NCBI RefSeq assembly: GCF_005047595.1
Contig: NZ_SUPL01000001.1
Coordinates: 310,001-374,000 of the forward strand
DNA: 64,000 bases
Direction: 5' to 3'
Source of the DNA: Pontimicrobium aquaticum
GTDB lineage: Bacteria > Bacteroidota > Bacteroidia > Flavobacteriales > Flavobacteriaceae
Shown here: piece by piece, positions 26,451-35,643 of the stretch
Position numbering within the stretch: the first letter of the stretch is position 1
How the letters are laid out: every line of letters begins with the position of its first letter
The notes under the pieces: model-generated
Database searches by the model: none
What the model was told of the DNA's origin: nothing
Seen by the model: only the letters and a program-made list of their open reading frames with translations
Program-made: the position numbers and the translations under genes

Positions 26451-27467
26451 AAACTCACTTCCAATACCATACTCGCTTTCAACATATAGTTTTTCTTGAT
26501 GCGCCTCAATAATGTGCTTAACAATGGCCAACCCTAATCCAGAGCCTCCTTCTTTTCGCGAGCCACTTTTATCAACCCTGTAGAAACGCTCAAATAATCT
26601 TGGAATATGAACCTTCTCTATACCTTCGCCATTATCGGTCACTCTTACAATAACTTTATTTTTAATAAGATTTTCTATGCTAACTTCTGTTGTCCCATTA
26701 ATTTCTCCATATTTTATGGAATTTACAATTAAATTAGACAACACTTGTTGGATACGTTCTTTATCGCCATTTACCATTATAGGACGCTTATATTCCATAT
26801 CGAAAGTGAGTGAGATTTTTTTCTTGGAGGCTTTCATTTCCAATAAGTCAAAAACGTTTTTCACCAACTCTACAATATCAAACGTTGTAACCTCCAATCT
26901 CAAATCACCAGCTTCAAACTTGGTAATCATATCCAAGTCCTTTATAATGTAGATTAATCGCTCTACACCCTTATCTGCTCTTTTTAAGTACTTTTCCCTA
27001 AGGGTTTCATTTTCGGCTGCGCCATCAATTAATGTACTAATATAACCTTGCACCATAAATAGTGGTGTTTTAAGTTCGTGTGATACATTGCCAATAAACT
27101 CCTTTCGGTATTGTTCACGTATTTTAAGAGCTTCTATTTCAATTTTTTTATTCCTAGCATACTTATCAATTTCCTGAGTAAGCGTTGCCATATCTGTGGT
27201 GATTTTATTTCTATCGAAGGTACTGGATTCCAACAACGTTAAATCGTCGTATATTTTTTTAACCCTCTTATAGATAAACTGTTGTACACGAAACTGAATT
27301 ATGAGAAATGACACTAAAAAACACACTAAAGTAAAGGTTGCTATAGCTAGTATATTTAAAGAATAAAACACATACAAAAAAACACTCACAAAGAGTGTTA
27401 GGATTAACGTTATAAATATAGACGATTTAAACGCAAATTTATACGATCTTTTAAAGGTTTTTGCCAT
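26424..27467 (-). CDS. sensor histidine kinase, PhoR-like
   Basis: A 347-residue membrane kinase with two N-terminal transmembrane helices (about 15-36 and 38-58) and almost no periplasmic loop, then a linker and the HisKA box NVSHELKTPLF with phospho-acceptor His130. The HATPase domain shows LSNLIVNSIKYG (N box), VTDNGEGI (G1) and GGSGLGLAIVKHIIEAH (G2). The start overlaps the response-regulator stop (TAATG), so the pair is coupled. The tiny extracytoplasmic part suggests sensing within the membrane or through a partner. Confidence 0.94.
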   Translation of the reverse strand: MAKTFKRSYKFAFKSSIFITLILTLFVSVFLYVFYSLNILAIATFTLVCFLVSFLIIQFRVQQFIYKRVKKIYDDLTLLESSTFDRNKITTDMATLTQEIDKYARNKKIEIEALKIREQYRKEFIGNVSHELKTPLFMVQGYISTLIDGAAENETLREKYLKRADKGVERLIYIIKDLDMITKFEAGDLRLEVTTFDIVELVKNVFDLLEMKASKKKISLTFDMEYKRPIMVNGDKERIQQVLSNLIVNSIKYGEINGTTEVSIENLIKNKVIVRVTDNGEGIEKVHIPRLFERFYRVDKSGSRKEGGSGLGLAIVKHIIEAHQEKLYVESEYGIGSEFSFTLEKAK

Positions 27468-28150
27468 TAATCAACAAACTTATATCCAACGCCTTTTACT
27501 GTTTTAAACGTTTTGTCACCAATTTTTTCTCGAAGTTTTCTTATATGAACATCTATGGTTCGTCCTCCAACAACAACTTCATTTCCCCATACTTGGTCTA
27601 AAATTTCCTCTCTTTTAAAAACTTTTCCTGGTTTGGAGGTCAATAAAGATAATAATTCAAACTCTTTTCTAGGAAGAATAATTTCCTTTCCTTTTAATAG
27701 TATTTTATAAGCATCTCTATCGATGGTTAAATCACCTATTTTAACTACGTTTTCTTGTTTTTCTTGCTCTTTATAGCGCCTAAGTAAAGCTTTTACTTTA
27801 CTAACTAATACCTTGGGTTTAATAGGCTTTGTAATATAATCGTCGGCTCCAGCTTCAAAACCTGCAACTTGCGAATAGTCTTCACCTCTAGCGGTTAAAA
27901 ACGTTACCAATACATTTTTAAGTTCGGGAATAAGTCTAATTTGTTCACAAGCCTCAATGCCATCCATTTCAGGCATCATCACATCTAAAATAATAAGCTG
28001 TGGCTTTTCTTTTTTTGCTTTTTTTACAGCCTCAATGCCATTTTCGGCTGTTACAACTGTGTATCCTTCTGATGACAAGTTGTAACCAACAATCTCTAAA
28101 ATATCGGGTTCATCATCAACTAAAAGTATTTTAATGTGCTTTTTATCCAT
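27467..28150 (-). CDS. OmpR/PhoB-family response regulator
   Basis: A 227-residue regulator with receiver domain (acidic pair DDE at 12-14, phosphorylated Asp56 in LIILDVMMPEMDG, Lys at ITKPIKPK) and a C-terminal winged-helix domain (REEILDQVWGNEVVVGGRTIDVHIRKLREKIG). It is the first gene of a two-gene operon with its kinase. Targets are not visible in the window. Confidence 0.96.
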   Translation of the reverse strand: MDKKHIKILLVDDEPDILEIVGYNLSSEGYTVVTAENGIEAVKKAKKEKPQLIILDVMMPEMDGIEACEQIRLIPELKNVLVTFLTARGEDYSQVAGFEAGADDYITKPIKPKVLVSKVKALLRRYKEQEKQENVVKIGDLTIDRDAYKILLKGKEIILPRKEFELLSLLTSKPGKVFKREEILDQVWGNEVVVGGRTIDVHIRKLREKIGDKTFKTVKGVGYKFVD

Positions 28151-28177
28151 TAGTGTTATGTCGTAAATTCTACACTA

Positions 28178-28185
28178 CAAAGATA
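28178..28185 (-). promoter_or_regulatory. -7 element of the response regulator/kinase operon
   Basis: Reads TATCTTTG on the - strand, an exact TAnnTTTG match 27 bp before the regulator start. No good -33 box at the expected spacing, which could mean an activator is needed. Confidence 0.5.
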
Positions 28186-28361
28186 AAATTAAACAAAAAG
28201 AATAAGAATTAAATTAGGTTTAATAACATTTTGGTAACGTGCCTCTTACATTATTTTAACTTTTTCGACAAAACACTCCTTTTTTTAACAAGCCTTTGGT
28301 ATAACTTTTGCAGTTCTTTTAGTAGCTTTACAAACAGTGATTAACAGCAGAACCCATTTTT

Positions 28362-28703
28362 ATGAAAAAAAACTACATTTTTAAATTTTTAATTGTAACG
28401 ATGCTTTTTGCATCTGTATCCTCTTTTGCGCAATCTAATGATGGAATTGCTGCAAAAAAGAACATTGAAAATATTGAGGGTTTAACCATTTTTCCAAACC
28501 CAGTAAACAATGGTAAAGTATATATAAGCACCAAACACAACCTTACTAAAAACATTGAAATATTTGATGTGTTAGGCAAAAAAGTGATCTCGCAAGTACT
28601 TTATGGTAAAGAACTTAAAATACAAGACCTAAATCCAGGGGTTTATATTTTAAAAATTAAAGAAGGTAAATTCTCTGCTACACGTAAATTAGTAGTACGA
28701 TAG
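28362..28703 (+). CDS. short exported protein consisting mainly of a T9SS type A sorting domain
   Basis: The 113-residue product has a Sec signal peptide (MKKNYIFKFLIVTMLFASVS, cleavage likely before FAQ/QSND) and, after about 15 linker residues, a type A T9SS sorting domain: LTIFPNPVNNGKVYIS, IEIFDVLGKKVI, LNPGVYILKIKEGKFSATRKLVV. There is no room for a cargo domain. It may be a decoy, an adaptor or a remnant of a larger secreted protein. It is monocistronic with its own terminator. Confidence 0.88.
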   Translation: MKKNYIFKFLIVTMLFASVSSFAQSNDGIAAKKNIENIEGLTIFPNPVNNGKVYISTKHNLTKNIEIFDVLGKKVISQVLYGKELKIQDLNPGVYILKIKEGKFSATRKLVVR

Positions 28704-28728
28704 TTTAACAAAACGTTATATTTATATG

Positions 28729-28756
28729 AAAAACAGCCTTTTAGGGCTGTTTTTTT
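28729..28756 (+). terminator. terminator of the short T9SS-domain gene
   Basis: A 10-bp stem AAAAACAGCC/GGCTGTTTTT with a 6-nt loop continues into TT. It begins 25 bp after the stop. Confidence 0.82.
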
Positions 28757-28814
28757 GCATTTAAACGTAAAATTTTTCTTATATTAGGTGTCCTAATTAA
28801 TTAATCCTCGTTTT

Positions 28815-30248
28815 ATGAAAAAATTTTACTTTTTATTTAGTGCCCTTTTTATAACCTCTTTGTCCTTTGGGCAATTAGTCATTAATGAAATTGATGCTGA
28901 TTCTCCTGGAACCGACGCGGCTGAGTTTATTGAATTGAAATGGACCCCAAATACCTCTCTTGATGGTTTTGTTGTAGTTCTATTTAATGGCTCTGATGAT
29001 TTAAGTTACGATGCATTTGATTTAGATGGTTATAGTACTGACGCAAACGGATTCTTCATTCTAGCAAACACTGCCCTAATATCTCCTGGTGATTACGATA
29101 TTCCACCTGGAGGATCCGGAGCAATTCAAAATGGAGCAGATGCTATTGCTATATACCAAGATGATGGCTCAAACTGGCCAAATGACACAGCTATCACTCT
29201 TACAAATCTAATAGATGTTATTGTATATGACACTAATGATAGTGATGATGCAGGCTTGTTATCTGGATTTTCAGTATCTACTCAATATAATGAAGGAGCT
29301 AATGGTAATAAGGATGGACATTCTTTACAAAGACAAGGAGATGGTACCTTTGAAGCCTTAAGCCCTACATTTAGAGCAGATAACGCTACACCTTCTGGAC
29401 CAGTTCAAGTAGCTAATATAGCCGCGCTTAAAACTGATGTAGATGCCAATGGTGCTGGAGGATCATATGAGCTTCAGAGTACACCAACCATAACTTACAC
29501 TAGGGTTTCCAGAAATCAAAAATACATACAAGATGCCACAGGTGGCATTTTAATTGATGATGCCTCAGGAACCATTACCACATCTTTCTCTGTTGGAGAT
29601 GGTATGAGTGGTTTAGTCGGTACTGCTTCTATATATAATGGTATTTTACAATTTGTACCAACACAAGATGCGTCTGTTGCAGCTGGTTCAACAATTACTC
29701 CTGAAGTGGTAACCATAGCAAACCTCTTAGCAAATGTTGATGATTATGAGTCTAAATTGGTTAGAATAAATACTGTAAGTTTTACAGAAGCTGGTGGCAC
29801 CTTTGCTACTGGCACTGATTACACTATTAATGATGCTTCCTCTCGTGGAGGTTCAAGTATGACTTTTAGGACTAGCTTTAGTGAAGCAGATTATATTGGA
29901 CAAACTATTCCTTCTGGAAATGTTAATATGGAAGTTTTAGTTGGTGAATTTAATGGCACTCCTCAAGTAACTGGAATTGATATGGCTGGTATCACCCTTT
30001 CAACCAAAGAAAACCAAATAGATGGTTTTGAGTTATATCCTAACCCAACATCAAGTGCGTTCGTAAATATTTTTAGCGATAAACGTACACCAATGAAGGT
30101 AAGTGTGTTTGATATTTTAGGTAAACAAGTAATACAAAAAACTATTACTAACAATCGTTTAAATGTCTCTAACCTAACTACTGGTGTGTATATTTTAAGA
30201 GCAGAACAAGACCATGCTTTTACCACACGAAAATTAGTAATTAACTAA
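28815..30248 (+). CDS. secreted lamin-tail-domain protein with T9SS sorting domain
   Basis: This 477-residue protein is exported (signal peptide ending SLSFG/Q) and probably fixed to or released from the surface by T9SS. An N-terminal lamin-tail-like beta-sandwich (LVINEIDADSPGTDAAEFIEL, residues about 21-165) is followed by an OB-like region resembling DUF5689 (about 195-395; VANIAALK, YIQDATGGILI). The type A sorting domain lies at the end (FELYPNPTSSAFVNIF, VYILRAEQ). This architecture occurs in Bacteroidetes extracellular nuclease-related proteins, but no nuclease domain is present. No function is assigned. Confidence 0.87.
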   Translation: MKKFYFLFSALFITSLSFGQLVINEIDADSPGTDAAEFIELKWTPNTSLDGFVVVLFNGSDDLSYDAFDLDGYSTDANGFFILANTALISPGDYDIPPGGSGAIQNGADAIAIYQDDGSNWPNDTAITLTNLIDVIVYDTNDSDDAGLLSGFSVSTQYNEGANGNKDGHSLQRQGDGTFEALSPTFRADNATPSGPVQVANIAALKTDVDANGAGGSYELQSTPTITYTRVSRNQKYIQDATGGILIDDASGTITTSFSVGDGMSGLVGTASIYNGILQFVPTQDASVAAGSTITPEVVTIANLLANVDDYESKLVRINTVSFTEAGGTFATGTDYTINDASSRGGSSMTFRTSFSEADYIGQTIPSGNVNMEVLVGEFNGTPQVTGIDMAGITLSTKENQIDGFELYPNPTSSAFVNIFSDKRTPMKVSVFDILGKQVIQKTITNNRLNVSNLTTGVYILRAEQDHAFTTRKLVIN

Positions 30249-30267
30249 TTATAATTAAATAGAATTA

Positions 30268-30298
30268 AAAAAAGCGTTGCCAATGGCAACGCTTTTTT
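30268..30298. terminator. terminator downstream of the lamin-tail protein gene
   Basis: AAAAAGCGTTGCC and GGCAACGCTTTTT form a perfect stem with a 3-nt loop, flanked by A and T tracts. It starts 20 bp after the stop codon. Confidence 0.9.
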
Positions 30299-30314
30299 AT
30301 TTTATATACTTTTG

Positions 30315-30355
30315 TTCTCGATACATCCAGACGTTTCTGTCTGGACACTCGAACT
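30315..30355. repeat. short palindromic repeat before the LuxE-like gene
   Basis: A perfect 7-bp hairpin TCCAGAC/GTCTGGA is flanked by TTCTCGATAC and ACTCGAACT. The same two flanks appear in the larger nested palindrome at 42000-42093, so both belong to one repeat family with different centres. It ends 12 bp before the next start codon. Confidence 0.55.
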
Positions 30356-30367
30356 GACAAAGGTTAT

Positions 30368-31348
30368 ATGACTAGCAAAAATGATATATTTAGCATAAAC
30401 TCTCAAAATCAATTTGAGCAATTGGCTTTAGCTATTTTTAAGCATCAATTTGAAAACAATACCGTATATCGTTCTTTCTGTGACTTGTTGTACAAGCATC
30501 CTAGCGATATATATTGTGTTAATGACATTCCATTTTTACCCATTCAGTTTTTTAAGTCTCATAAAGTGGTTAGCTCTCAAGCAAAAGCTAAAGAAATCTT
30601 TACAAGTAGTGGTACCACAGGGCAAACAACTAGTAAGCATTTTGTGACTGATATTACACTATACCAAGAAAGCTTTAGAAAAGGATTTAAGCATTTTTAT
30701 GGTAATATTGAAGATTACGTCGTGTTAGCCTTATTGCCATCTTATTTAGAGCGTGATGGCTCGTCATTAATCTACATGGTTAATAATATGGTTACGCACT
30801 CTAAACAGCCTGAAAGCGGATTTTATTTAAATGATTTAAAAGCTTTAAAAAACACGTTACTTGACTTAGAATCTAGAAATAAAAAAACGCTATTGATTGG
30901 TGTATCGTTTGCCTTGTTAGATTTTGTAGAAAAACACCAACTTAAGTTAAATAATACTATTATTATGGAAACTGGTGGTATGAAAGGTAAACGCAAAGAG
31001 CTTATTAGAACCGAGCTTCACGATATTTTAAAACAAGGTTTTGGCGTAAACACCATACACAGCGAATATGGCATGACTGAATTACTAAGTCAAGCCTATT
31101 CTAAAGGTGATAGTCTTTTTAAAACACCTCCTTGGATGCGTATATTAACTCGCGATACTGAAGACGCTTTAACCATTCAAGACTATGGTAAAACTGGAGG
31201 CATTAATATTATAGATTTGGCCAATATAAATTCATGTGCTTTTATTGCCACTCAAGATTTAGGAAAGGTATATGAAGATGGTAGTTTTGAGGTTTTAGGG
31301 CGTTTTGACAACTCCGATATTCGAGGCTGTAACCTCATGGTTATTTAA
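30368..31348 (+). CDS. LuxE-like acyl-protein synthetase
   Basis: The 326-residue protein matches LuxE-type adenylating enzymes, which activate a fatty acid as acyl-AMP. The ATP-binding motif FTSSGTTGQTTSKHF lies at about residues 77-91, and HSEYGMTELLSQAYS further on is the second adenylation signature. No luxC/luxD or other luciferase genes are near, so it serves some other acyl activation (for example lipid or pigment synthesis). It is monocistronic, with a strong terminator downstream. Confidence 0.85.
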   Translation: MTSKNDIFSINSQNQFEQLALAIFKHQFENNTVYRSFCDLLYKHPSDIYCVNDIPFLPIQFFKSHKVVSSQAKAKEIFTSSGTTGQTTSKHFVTDITLYQESFRKGFKHFYGNIEDYVVLALLPSYLERDGSSLIYMVNNMVTHSKQPESGFYLNDLKALKNTLLDLESRNKKTLLIGVSFALLDFVEKHQLKLNNTIIMETGGMKGKRKELIRTELHDILKQGFGVNTIHSEYGMTELLSQAYSKGDSLFKTPPWMRILTRDTEDALTIQDYGKTGGINIIDLANINSCAFIATQDLGKVYEDGSFEVLGRFDNSDIRGCNLMVI

Positions 31349-31457
31349 AAATTAGATTATTTTTTTATTATGTAAGCATATCTATAGACTTGCGACTTAA
31401 AGGACATAGTAAATAGATTTGCTATGAAAAAGTAAAATTAGGTTGGTTAGTTTTTTT

Positions 31458-31503
31458 GAAGTCTGGTTGTAATAGTCTTATTTACAACCAGACTTCTTCT
31501 TTT
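31458..31503 (+). terminator. terminator of the LuxE-like gene
   Basis: A perfect 15-bp stem GAAGTCTGGTTGTAA / TTACAACCAGACTTC with a 9-nt loop is followed on the + strand by TTCTTTTTAT. It ends at the convergent tyrS stop. Confidence 0.85.
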
Positions 31504-32798
31504 TATATCGCTTTTAGAATATAGGTATTACGCTTTCCTTTGTTTAAAATGACGTACGTATCGTTTATTAAATCGGCTGTTGTAATTTTATAATCTTCTT
31601 TTACTTTTTCTTTATTAACAGACACCGAATTTTCTTTTAAAGCGCGTCTTGCTTCTCCGTTTGATACTAAAAAGTTGGTTTTAGCTGCCAAAGCAGCAAT
31701 CATGTCTAATCCTTCTGTTAAGTCTGCCTTAGACAATTCGGCTTGTGGCACGCCTTCAAACACATCTAAAAAGGTGGCTTCGTCTAAAGTTTTTATATCT
31801 TCTTTAAAGCTCTTACTAAATAAAATGTTCGATGCTTTTTCGGCATTTTCAAAATCTTCAACAGAGTGTACCATAGAGGTAATTTCTTTAGCTAAACGCT
31901 TTTGTAAAATTCTTAAATGTGGTGCTTCCTGATGTTCCTTTATTAGGGATTCCACGTCATCTTTCGTTAAAAAGGTGAATATCTTTATGTACTTAACAGC
32001 ATCTTCGTCGCTAGAGTTTAGCCAATATTGGTAAAACTTATAAGGCGATGTACGTTTGGCATCTAACCACACATTTCCACCTTCAGATTTACCAAATTTA
32101 GACCCATCCGATTTTGTAATTAAAGGACACGTAATAGCATAACCTTTACCGTTTCCTATACGTCTAATAAGTTCGGTTCCTGTGGTGATATTTCCCCATT
32201 GGTCACTGCCTCCCATTTGAATCGTACATTGATTATCTCTGTATAAATGAAGAAAATCGTAACCCTGAACCAGTTGATAAGTAAACTCGGTAAAACTCAT
32301 CCCTTCGGAAGCTTCAGAAGAAATCCTGTTTTTTACAGAATCTTTACTCATCATATAATTTACCGTAATATGCTTACCAACATCGCGAATAAACTCTAAA
32401 AATGAGAATTCTTTCATCCAGTCGTAATTATTCACTAACACCGCAGCGTTAGCTTCATTACTTTCAAAATCAAGAAAGTGAGCTAATTGGTTTTTAATAG
32501 CTTCTTGATTATGGCGTAAGGTTTTTTCATCTAACAAATTACGTTCACTAGATTTTCCGGATGGATCTCCAATCATTCCTGTAGCACCACCAACTAAAGC
32601 CACTGGTTTGTGTCCACAGCGTTGGTAATGTGCCAATAACATAATTGGCACTAAATTCCCAATGTGCAAAGAATCGGCAGTTGGATCAAATCCAACATAA
32701 GCACTACGCATGCTTTCTTTTAAATGTTCTTCTACTCCAGGCATGGTGTCGTGTACCATCCCTCTCCATGTTAATTCTTCAATGAAATTCTTTGCCAT
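31503..32798 (-). CDS. tyrS: tyrosyl-tRNA synthetase
   Basis: This class I synthetase (about 431 residues) charges tRNA-Tyr. Signature motifs are the HIGH variant HIGN ([11 protein letters not shown]) and the KMSKS variant KFGKS ([13 protein letters not shown]), with a C-terminal S4 RNA-binding domain ([23 protein letters not shown]). The start is set at 32798 ([13 protein letters not shown]): homologs begin there, and a -7 element at 32817-32824 lies between it and an upstream in-frame ATG at 32858. Confidence 0.97.
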   Translation of the reverse strand: MAKNFIEELTWRGMVHDTMPGVEEHLKESMRSAYVGFDPTADSLHIGNLVPIMLLAHYQRCGHKPVALVGGATGMIGDPSGKSSERNLLDEKTLRHNQEAIKNQLAHFLDFESNEANAAVLVNNYDWMKEFSFLEFIRDVGKHITVNYMMSKDSVKNRISSEASEGMSFTEFTYQLVQGYDFLHLYRDNQCTIQMGGSDQWGNITTGTELIRRIGNGKGYAITCPLITKSDGSKFGKSEGGNVWLDAKRTSPYKFYQYWLNSSDEDAVKYIKIFTFLTKDDVESLIKEHQEAPHLRILQKRLAKEITSMVHSVEDFENAEKASNILFSKSFKEDIKTLDEATFLDVFEGVPQAELSKADLTEGLDMIAALAAKTNFLVSNGEARRALKENSVSVNKEKVKEDYKITTADLINDTYVILNKGKRNTYILKAI

Positions 32799-32816
32799 TT
32801 GATTTAAAAATTTGAA

Positions 32817-32824
32817 CAAAGATA
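32817..32824 (-). promoter_or_regulatory. -7 element of the tyrS promoter
   Basis: Reads TATCTTTG on the - strand, 18 bp before the tyrS ATG. It rules out the upstream in-frame ATG at 32858. Confidence 0.55.
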
Positions 32825-32870
32825 ATTTTTTACCTAATGATGAGAAAAGAAAAAACACTAATTTAGTTGT

Positions 32871-33881
32871 ATGATATTAGTTACAGGAGGAACAGGTTTA
32901 GTTGGCAGTCATTTACTCTATCAATTAGTTGTAAGCGGAAAAGCTGTTAGAGCAATTTATAGAACTAAAAAAAAGATTAAAGCAGTAAAAAAAGTGTTTT
33001 CTTATTATAGTGAAGATTATGAAAACTTGTTTGCTAAAATTGAATGGTTTGAAGCTACTTTAAATAATATACCTCAAATAAATGAAGCTTTTAAAGATAT
33101 TACTTATGTGTATCATTGTGCAGCATTTATCTCGTTTGACCCTAAAGATTACCATACTTTAAGACGCGTTAATATTGAAGGCACTGCAAACATAGTAAAC
33201 CTTAGTGTTTCGCAAAATGTGAAAAAACTCTGCTATGTAAGTTCTATAGCTACTATTGGTAAAAAAGAAAACAACCTATTAATTACTGAAGAAACACATT
33301 GGAACCCTGAAGCTGAACAAAGTGTTTATTCCATTACTAAATATGGTGCCGAAATGGAAGTTTGGAGAGGCACTCAAGAAGGTCTAGATGCAGTAATTGT
33401 TAATCCAGGTGTTATTATTGGCTCTGGATTTTGGAGAGGTGGTGGCAGTGGTAGCTTAATAAAACTGGTCTATAAAGGTTTTATTAGGCTCACTGAAGGC
33501 GTGGTTGGCTATGTTAGTGTGAAAGATGTAGCTAATACCATGATTAAGTTAATGGAAAGCAACATCATAAACGAGCGTTATATTTTGGTATCTGACAACC
33601 TATCTTATACAGATTTTTTTACTAAAACAGCTAATTATTTAAATGTTAAAGCTCCACAAAAAAAGGCCTCTAAGTTTTTATTAAGTATAGCTTGGAGATT
33701 GGATTGGTTACGAAGTAAGTTATTTAATAAAAAACGTAGGTTGGTTAAACAAACTACAAAAACCATTACCACAAAATCGTATTACAGTAACAACAAAATA
33801 AAAAATGCTATTGATTATAACTTTGCACCTATTGACGAATATCTACCTGAGACGTGTCAATTTTTTTTGAAGGAATTATAG
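32871..33881 (+). CDS. NAD-dependent epimerase/dehydratase (extended SDR)
   Basis: A 336-residue Rossmann enzyme with the dinucleotide motif [12 protein letters not shown] at residues 5-16 and the catalytic YxxxK as YSITK (about 156-160). The C-terminal third is basic. Relatives act on nucleotide sugars, steroids or flavonoid-like ketones, and the substrate cannot be read from sequence. It diverges from tyrS, and its 3' end overlaps the convergent DUF4296 gene by 53 bp. Confidence 0.85.
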   Translation: MILVTGGTGLVGSHLLYQLVVSGKAVRAIYRTKKKIKAVKKVFSYYSEDYENLFAKIEWFEATLNNIPQINEAFKDITYVYHCAAFISFDPKDYHTLRRVNIEGTANIVNLSVSQNVKKLCYVSSIATIGKKENNLLITEETHWNPEAEQSVYSITKYGAEMEVWRGTQEGLDAVIVNPGVIIGSGFWRGGGSGSLIKLVYKGFIRLTEGVVGYVSVKDVANTMIKLMESNIINERYILVSDNLSYTDFFTKTANYLNVKAPQKKASKFLLSIAWRLDWLRSKLFNKKRRLVKQTTKTITTKSYYSNNKIKNAIDYNFAPIDEYLPETCQFFLKEL

Positions 33882-34302
33882 TTTCAACTTCAGGCGCTCG
33901 GGTTGATTTTTCTTGATCGCGTCGTTTTTTTCGTTCTTCAGCTTCTATATTTTTAATGGAGTCTAAAACTTTCTTTTCTTCAGTCAGTCTATTTTTTACT
34001 TGGTTAAAAATCTCCTCGTAAGTTTCTAGTTTATAAGCATAATACTCGTTACTTAAAGCAAATTGCACACTATCTATTCCATATTTTTCGTACACAAAAT
34101 CTTCCGGAAAAACACCATTTTCTTCAAGTAATTTTTTATTAACTCCTTTTGACGCAGTTAAAATTGACATATCGTACAATATGTTAACCATGTCTTGTTT
34201 TTTAATCAGGTTCTTTGGTTTTTTAGGTCTTTCAATATTGTTAGAATTACACCCAACAAAAATTAAAACACACAGTATTGCAACTATTTTAAGATACTTC
34301 AT
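33829..34302 (-). CDS. DUF4296 lipoprotein
   Basis: The 157-residue product has a lipobox (LIFVGC, Cys18) and a helical domain with the DUF4296 pattern (LIKKQDMVNILYDMSILTAS, VYEKYGIDSVQFALSNEYYA) and a charged coiled-coil-like C-terminus (LDSIKNIEAEERKKRRDQEK). Restricted to Bacteroidetes; function unknown. It overlaps the pyrC stop by one base and is the last gene of the operon. Its 3' end overlaps the convergent epimerase gene by 53 bp. Confidence 0.85.
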   Translation of the reverse strand: MKYLKIVAILCVLIFVGCNSNNIERPKKPKNLIKKQDMVNILYDMSILTASKGVNKKLLEENGVFPEDFVYEKYGIDSVQFALSNEYYAYKLETYEEIFNQVKNRLTEEKKVLDSIKNIEAEERKKRRDQEKSTRAPEVETIIPSKKIDTSQVDIRQ

Positions 34303-35642
34303 TATCTATTAAACGTTAATCGTTTTGCGGCTTTTACTTCATGAAATTTTGAGTTTTCATAAACTAAATTTCCATTTACCAATGTATGTGTTACCTTCGA
34401 TTTAAACCTTGTGCCCTCAAAAGGCGACCACTTACATTTATATAGCACGTTGTCTTTGTTAACTGTCCAAGGATCGTTATCGTCAACAATTACCAAATCT
34501 GCAAAATAGCCTTCTTTAATATAGCCTCTTTTTTCTACTTGAAACAATATCGCAGGGTTATGACACATTTTTTCTACTAATTTTTCTACTGAAATTTTCC
34601 CTTGGTGATGCGCTTCGAACATTGCTACAAGTGCATGTTGCACTAATGGACCTCCAGAAGGTGCTTTAGTATAAACGTTATTTTTTTCTTCTAAAGTATG
34701 TGGCGCATGGTCGGTTGCAATCACATCTATTCTATCATCAAGTAAGGCGTCCCATAACTGCGCTCTATCATTTACAGTTTTTACCGCTGGATTCCACTTT
34801 ATTAAGGTTCCCTTTTCTTCATAATCCTTATCAGAAAACCAAAGGTGATGTACGCATACCTCAGCTGTAATTTTTTTATCCTTTAGCGGAATTTTATTTG
34901 TAAATAAGTTGGTTTCTTTCCCTGTTGATAGATGAAAAACATGTAATCTTGCACCTGTTTTTTTAGCAAGCTCAATAGCTTTAGACGATGATAAATAACA
35001 AGCTTCTTCACTTCTAATAATTGGGTGGTATTTTATTGGAATATCCTCACCGTATTTTTCAATATAATTTGCTGTGTTTTTTCTAATGGTTGCTTCGTCT
35101 TCGCAGTGTACACTAATTAATAAATTGGTGTTTGAAAAAATGTTCTCCAACACTTCAGGGTTATCAACTAGCATATTTCCTGTTGATGAACCTAAAAATA
35201 ATTTTAAACCTGCAACATTTTTATCATCAACCTTTAAAATTTCATCTAAATTATCATTAGTGCCTCCAAACATAAACGAATAATTTACAAAAGATGTTTT
35301 TGAAGCTATTTCAAATTTATCTTCTAATTTTTCTATAGTTGTAGTCTGCGGATTTGTGTTTGGCATTTCAATAAACGAGGTAATGCCTCCTGCTGCCGCA
35401 GCTCTAGATTCGGTTGCAATAGTTGCTTTATGAGTTAATCCTGGCTCTCTAAAATGTACTTGATCATCAATAACTCCAGGCATTACATACTTGTTCTCGG
35501 CATCAATAATTTGTGCCTCAGGAGCGTTAATAGTGCTGCTTATTTCTCTAATAAATTCGCCTTCAATTAAAATATCGCCTTTAGTAATACTTCCTTCATT
35601 TACTATTCTAGCATTCTTAATAAGTACTTTTTTATTACTCAT
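34302..35642 (-). CDS. pyrC: dihydroorotase
   Basis: This 446-residue class I dihydroorotase closes carbamoyl-aspartate to dihydroorotate in pyrimidine synthesis. Metal-site motifs are DDQVHFREPG (60-69), SVHCEDE, LHVFHLSTG and the catalytic ATDHAPHT. The first His of the usual HxH is Gln61 while His63 is kept, a substitution I recall as common in Bacteroidetes. It starts one base after the glycosyltransferase stop, within a three-gene operon. Confidence 0.93.
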   Translation of the reverse strand: MSNKKVLIKNARIVNEGSITKGDILIEGEFIREISSTINAPEAQIIDAENKYVMPGVIDDQVHFREPGLTHKATIATESRAAAAGGITSFIEMPNTNPQTTTIEKLEDKFEIASKTSFVNYSFMFGGTNDNLDEILKVDDKNVAGLKLFLGSSTGNMLVDNPEVLENIFSNTNLLISVHCEDEATIRKNTANYIEKYGEDIPIKYHPIIRSEEACYLSSSKAIELAKKTGARLHVFHLSTGKETNLFTNKIPLKDKKITAEVCVHHLWFSDKDYEEKGTLIKWNPAVKTVNDRAQLWDALLDDRIDVIATDHAPHTLEEKNNVYTKAPSGGPLVQHALVAMFEAHHQGKISVEKLVEKMCHNPAILFQVEKRGYIKEGYFADLVIVDDNDPWTVNKDNVLYKCKWSPFEGTRFKSKVTHTLVNGNLVYENSKFHEVKAAKRLTFNR

Positions 35643-35643
35643 G

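Noticed and set aside
31458-31503. Terminator serving tyrS
   Set aside because: On the - strand the stem is followed by an A run, not T, so it fits the + strand gene only.
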